42,946 bases of DNA, from positions 1 through 42,946 of the forward strand of contig JAOAAU010000020.1 of NCBI GenBank assembly GCA_026418695.1. Direction: 5' to 3'. The DNA comes from Clostridia bacterium. Its GTDB lineage: Bacteria > Bacillota > Clostridia > Acetivibrionales > JAFADI01. Numbering within the stretch: the stretch's first letter is position 1; each line of letters starts with the position of its first letter. The notes beneath the pieces were generated by a model. That model did no database searches, was not told where the DNA came from, and saw only the letters and a list, made by a program, of their open reading frames with translations. This document shows, one piece after another, positions 40,851-42,946 of this stretch. A program made the translations under genes and the position numbers.

Positions 40851-42851
40851 ATGAGTGCAATTTGTGGCTATATAAACTTGAAGGGGAATTATGCACCTAA
40901 AGAAATTGGTGCAGCGATGATGAAAAAGCTTGGGGTATATTCTGCAGATGCTTCTGAAACATGGTCTGCAGGACCGATCTTTTTTGGATGTCATCATCAG
41001 TGGATTACTCCGGAATCGTGTTTTGAGAAGCTGCCATACCATGATGAAACAGCAGGGTTAACAATTACCGCTGATGCTATCATTGACAATCGATCAGAAC
41101 TGCTTGGACTGTTTGGTATTCCATTAATAGAAAAAAATAAGATAACAGACAGCGAGTTAATATTATTAGCTTTCAAAAAATGGGGGGATGAGTGTCCAAA
41201 GTACTTGATAGGAGACTATGCTTTTGCAATATGGAATCATCAAAAAAGGGAGCTGTTTTGTGCCCGGGACCATGTGGGTAAAAGAACATTTTATTATGTT
41301 TATTCTGAGGGAACATTTGCGTTTTGTACAGTAATGAAGCCATTACTTGTCGTTCCACAAGTAACAAAAGGGTTAAATGACTTGTGGCTTGCAGATTTCC
41401 TAGCGATACCTACAGTAGCTCATGAATTGGAAGCACATCACACTATATATCAAGATGTTTTTCAATTGGAACCAGCACAAAGCATGAAGGTTAGTTTATC
41501 GGGATTCAAAAAGAAAAAGTATTGGCATCCTCTTGAATTACCGGAAATTAGATTTAAAAATGATGTGGAGTATGATGAAGCATTTCGTGAGATATTTTTT
41601 GAAGCGGTACATTGCCGTACTCGCAGCTATAAAGATGTTGGAATTCTATTAAGCGGGGGCTTGGACTCTGGCGCTGTTGCCTGCGTGGCATCTCAGCAAT
41701 TCAAAAATAATGGAAAAAGATTAAAGGCATATAGTGCTGTTCCAATAGAAGGCTATGTTGAGTTTTTACCATCAGGCTGGATTTCAGATGAAAGTGAATA
41801 TATTAACGCCATTTGTGAGCACTGCGGAAATATTGATATAAATTATTGCCGGTTTCCTGACAGACACTCACTGACTAATACCGAAAGACTTATCAATATT
41901 TTGGAGCAGCCATATAAGATTGTTGAAAATCTATTTTGGATGGATGGCATTGCTGAAACAGCAGCTCGTCAAAACTGCAAAGTATTATTGGATGGGCAAT
42001 TCGGCAACAGTACAATCTCTTTCGGCGATTTCTATATTCAATTGTTCACATTGTTTAAGAACGGACAGTGGGTCAAGATGCTAAACGAGATATCTGATTA
42101 CGGGAAATTTCACGGAGTAAGCCGAAAGAGACTTCTGCAATACGTATTCAAAAGGTTTTCTCCCGAATTTGTGCAAAAAAATATCTTTAAGCAGCAGGGA
42201 GATCAAGCGCTCTCTCAGACAATTTCACTGGTTCAACCGGATTTTGCTAAACAGCATCACACAGAAATGCGATTGAAAAAGGCAGGATACTTGCATTCAC
42301 CTTATCAAAACTATACTTTAAGTGAAGTTCGAAAATTGATATTTGAACCTTCTGCCTTCACACATATTGGTGCAGTAGAAACAAAACTGTCACTTGCGTA
42401 TGGAATAGCTAAGAGAGACCCTACGAGAGATAAACGAGTGATTGAGTTTTGCTTTAGAATACCTGGCAATCAATTTGTCCAAAAAGGTCAGGAACGATAC
42501 TTGGTGCGCAGATCCATGAAGGATATTCTGCCAGATAAAGTAAGGCTAAACACGAAAGTGAGAGGTAAACAGAGTGCAGATTGGATACAGCGTATCCAGC
42601 CGGAATGGGAAAACGCACGGAATGAACTAGAAAGAGCAATTCAGAAAGATTATGTAAAGCGATATATTAATGTATCTGAAATAGATCAGGCACTAATGAA
42701 AAATGAAGTACTAACTCCTGGAGAGACGAATGTACTTGATTTACGCTTAATGCTATCTTGTTTGATATTTTCAAACTTTATAAAACATACTGAAGATTTC
42801 TTGAAAGGAGGTGACAATGATGAAAGTATGGAACAAGCCGCAGTTAATTAA
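40851..42851 (+). CDS. Asparagine-synthetase-like lasso cyclase (C protein)
   Basis: 666 residues. The N-terminal glutaminase-like domain begins MSAICGYINL; the Cys is residue 5, not 2, so the ammonia-releasing activity of true AsnB is probably lost. GDYAFAIWNH and CARDHVGKRTFYY are conserved in the fold. The ATP-pyrophosphatase loop is LLSGGLDSGAVA (266-277). LLDGQFGN takes the place of the usual SGxGGDE stretch. The C-terminal DPTRDKRVIEFCFRIPGNQF and LVRRSMKDILPDKVR match lasso cyclases. It would adenylate an Asp/Glu side chain and join it to the core N-terminus. Its end overlaps the precursor gene. Confidence 0.88.
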   Translation: MSAICGYINLKGNYAPKEIGAAMMKKLGVYSADASETWSAGPIFFGCHHQWITPESCFEKLPYHDETAGLTITADAIIDNRSELLGLFGIPLIEKNKITDSELILLAFKKWGDECPKYLIGDYAFAIWNHQKRELFCARDHVGKRTFYYVYSEGTFAFCTVMKPLLVVPQVTKGLNDLWLADFLAIPTVAHELEAHHTIYQDVFQLEPAQSMKVSLSGFKKKKYWHPLELPEIRFKNDVEYDEAFREIFFEAVHCRTRSYKDVGILLSGGLDSGAVACVASQQFKNNGKRLKAYSAVPIEGYVEFLPSGWISDESEYINAICEHCGNIDINYCRFPDRHSLTNTERLINILEQPYKIVENLFWMDGIAETAARQNCKVLLDGQFGNSTISFGDFYIQLFTLFKNGQWVKMLNEISDYGKFHGVSRKRLLQYVFKRFSPEFVQKNIFKQQGDQALSQTISLVQPDFAKQHHTEMRLKKAGYLHSPYQNYTLSEVRKLIFEPSAFTHIGAVETKLSLAYGIAKRDPTRDKRVIEFCFRIPGNQFVQKGQERYLVRRSMKDILPDKVRLNTKVRGKQSADWIQRIQPEWENARNELERAIQKDYVKRYINVSEIDQALMKNEVLTPGETNVLDLRLMLSCLIFSNFIKHTEDFLKGGDNDESMEQAAVN

Positions 42852-42946
42852 CCTAAGTGCAGAAATGACTGAATACCACTGGCAAGGTAAAGGCCAGGAT
42901 GGACTTTGGTCAGAAATTAACAATGCTCCATTACAAATTCCGGATG
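42820..42946 (+). CDS. Lasso-type precursor peptide, 3' end missing
   Basis: An ATGATG at 42817/42820 follows AAAGGAGGTG (42804-42813), the best ribosome binding site in the cluster. From 42820 the leader is MKVWNKPQLINLSAEMTE. WNKPQL fits the lasso leader motif (Y/W)xxPxL, and Thr17 stands at the -2 place expected of lasso leaders. The core would begin YHWQGKGQDGLW; Asp at core position 9 would allow a nine-residue lactam ring. At least 24 core residues are visible before the window ends. The start overlaps the cyclase gene by 32 nt. Tyr at core position 1 is unusual. Confidence 0.7.
   Translation, partial: MKVWNKPQLINLSAEMTEYHWQGKGQDGLWSEINNAPLQIPD

Noticed and set aside
40851..42851. Reading the asparagine-synthetase gene as ordinary asnB
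   Set aside because: The Cys needed at position 2 is displaced to 5, the SGxGGDE stretch is altered, and it sits between an RRE gene and a leader-bearing short gene.
1..42946. tRNA or rRNA genes, CRISPR arrays, insertion sequences, prophage or attachment sites
   Set aside because: None was seen: no cloverleaf-like conserved TTCGA arms, no regularly spaced repeats of 25-40 nt, no transposase or integrase frames.

Overview
The window looks like chromosomal DNA from a spore-forming, anaerobic Firmicute of the class Clostridia. The grounds are strong AGGAGG-type ribosome binding sites, frequent TTG/GTG starts, sporulation genes (spmA, spmB, a Spo0A-type site at abrB, a YtpB-type terpene synthase), an 8Fe-8S clostridial ferredoxin, and the gene order. 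No species can be named from the sequence alone.

Layout. Positions 1-2300 hold the 3' end of a secreted beta-propeller protein, a 30-residue hydrophobic peptide gene on the minus strand, and a minus-strand HAD phosphatase/YdcF pair. Positions 2.6-21 kb follow the origin-proximal block known from Bacillus subtilis: yaaO-like decarboxylase, tmk, yaaQ (darA), yaaR, holB, yaaT (ricT), yabB, rsmI, abrB, metG, tatD, yabE-like, rsmA. Differences from that block are a ferredoxin after ricT, and spmA-spmB plus a polyprenyl synthetase and a convergent ytpB-like gene placed between abrB and metG. A coiled-coil membrane protein and a methionine-rich protein sit between tatD and yabE, and no rnmV lies between yabE and rsmA.

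Positions 21-29.6 kb carry an uncharacterised clostridial protein, amtB with a structured and probably attenuated leader, a zinc-ribbon/DUF2007 protein, a DUF1836 regulator, an NfeD/flotillin pair, zapA, and an alkaline-phosphatase-superfamily enzyme. Positions 29.7-34.2 kb form an amino-sugar module: a GntR/HutC regulator with two operator-like sites (one a perfect 32-bp palindrome), a SIS-domain sugar-phosphate enzyme, an atypical ROK-type kinase and a PIG-L deacetylase. Positions 34.4-37.4 kb hold a large U32 protein and dut.

Positions 37.9-42.9 kb hold a RiPP cluster of lasso-peptide type in the order ABC exporter, HPr-kinase-like protein, PqqD-like recognition protein, asparagine-synthetase-like cyclase, and a precursor gene cut by the right edge. 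The visible precursor has a lasso-type leader (WxxPxL ... T at -2) and a core that would begin with Tyr and close a nine-residue ring on Asp9. This is the most likely undescribed system in the window. The leader peptidase gene and the end of the core must lie outside it.
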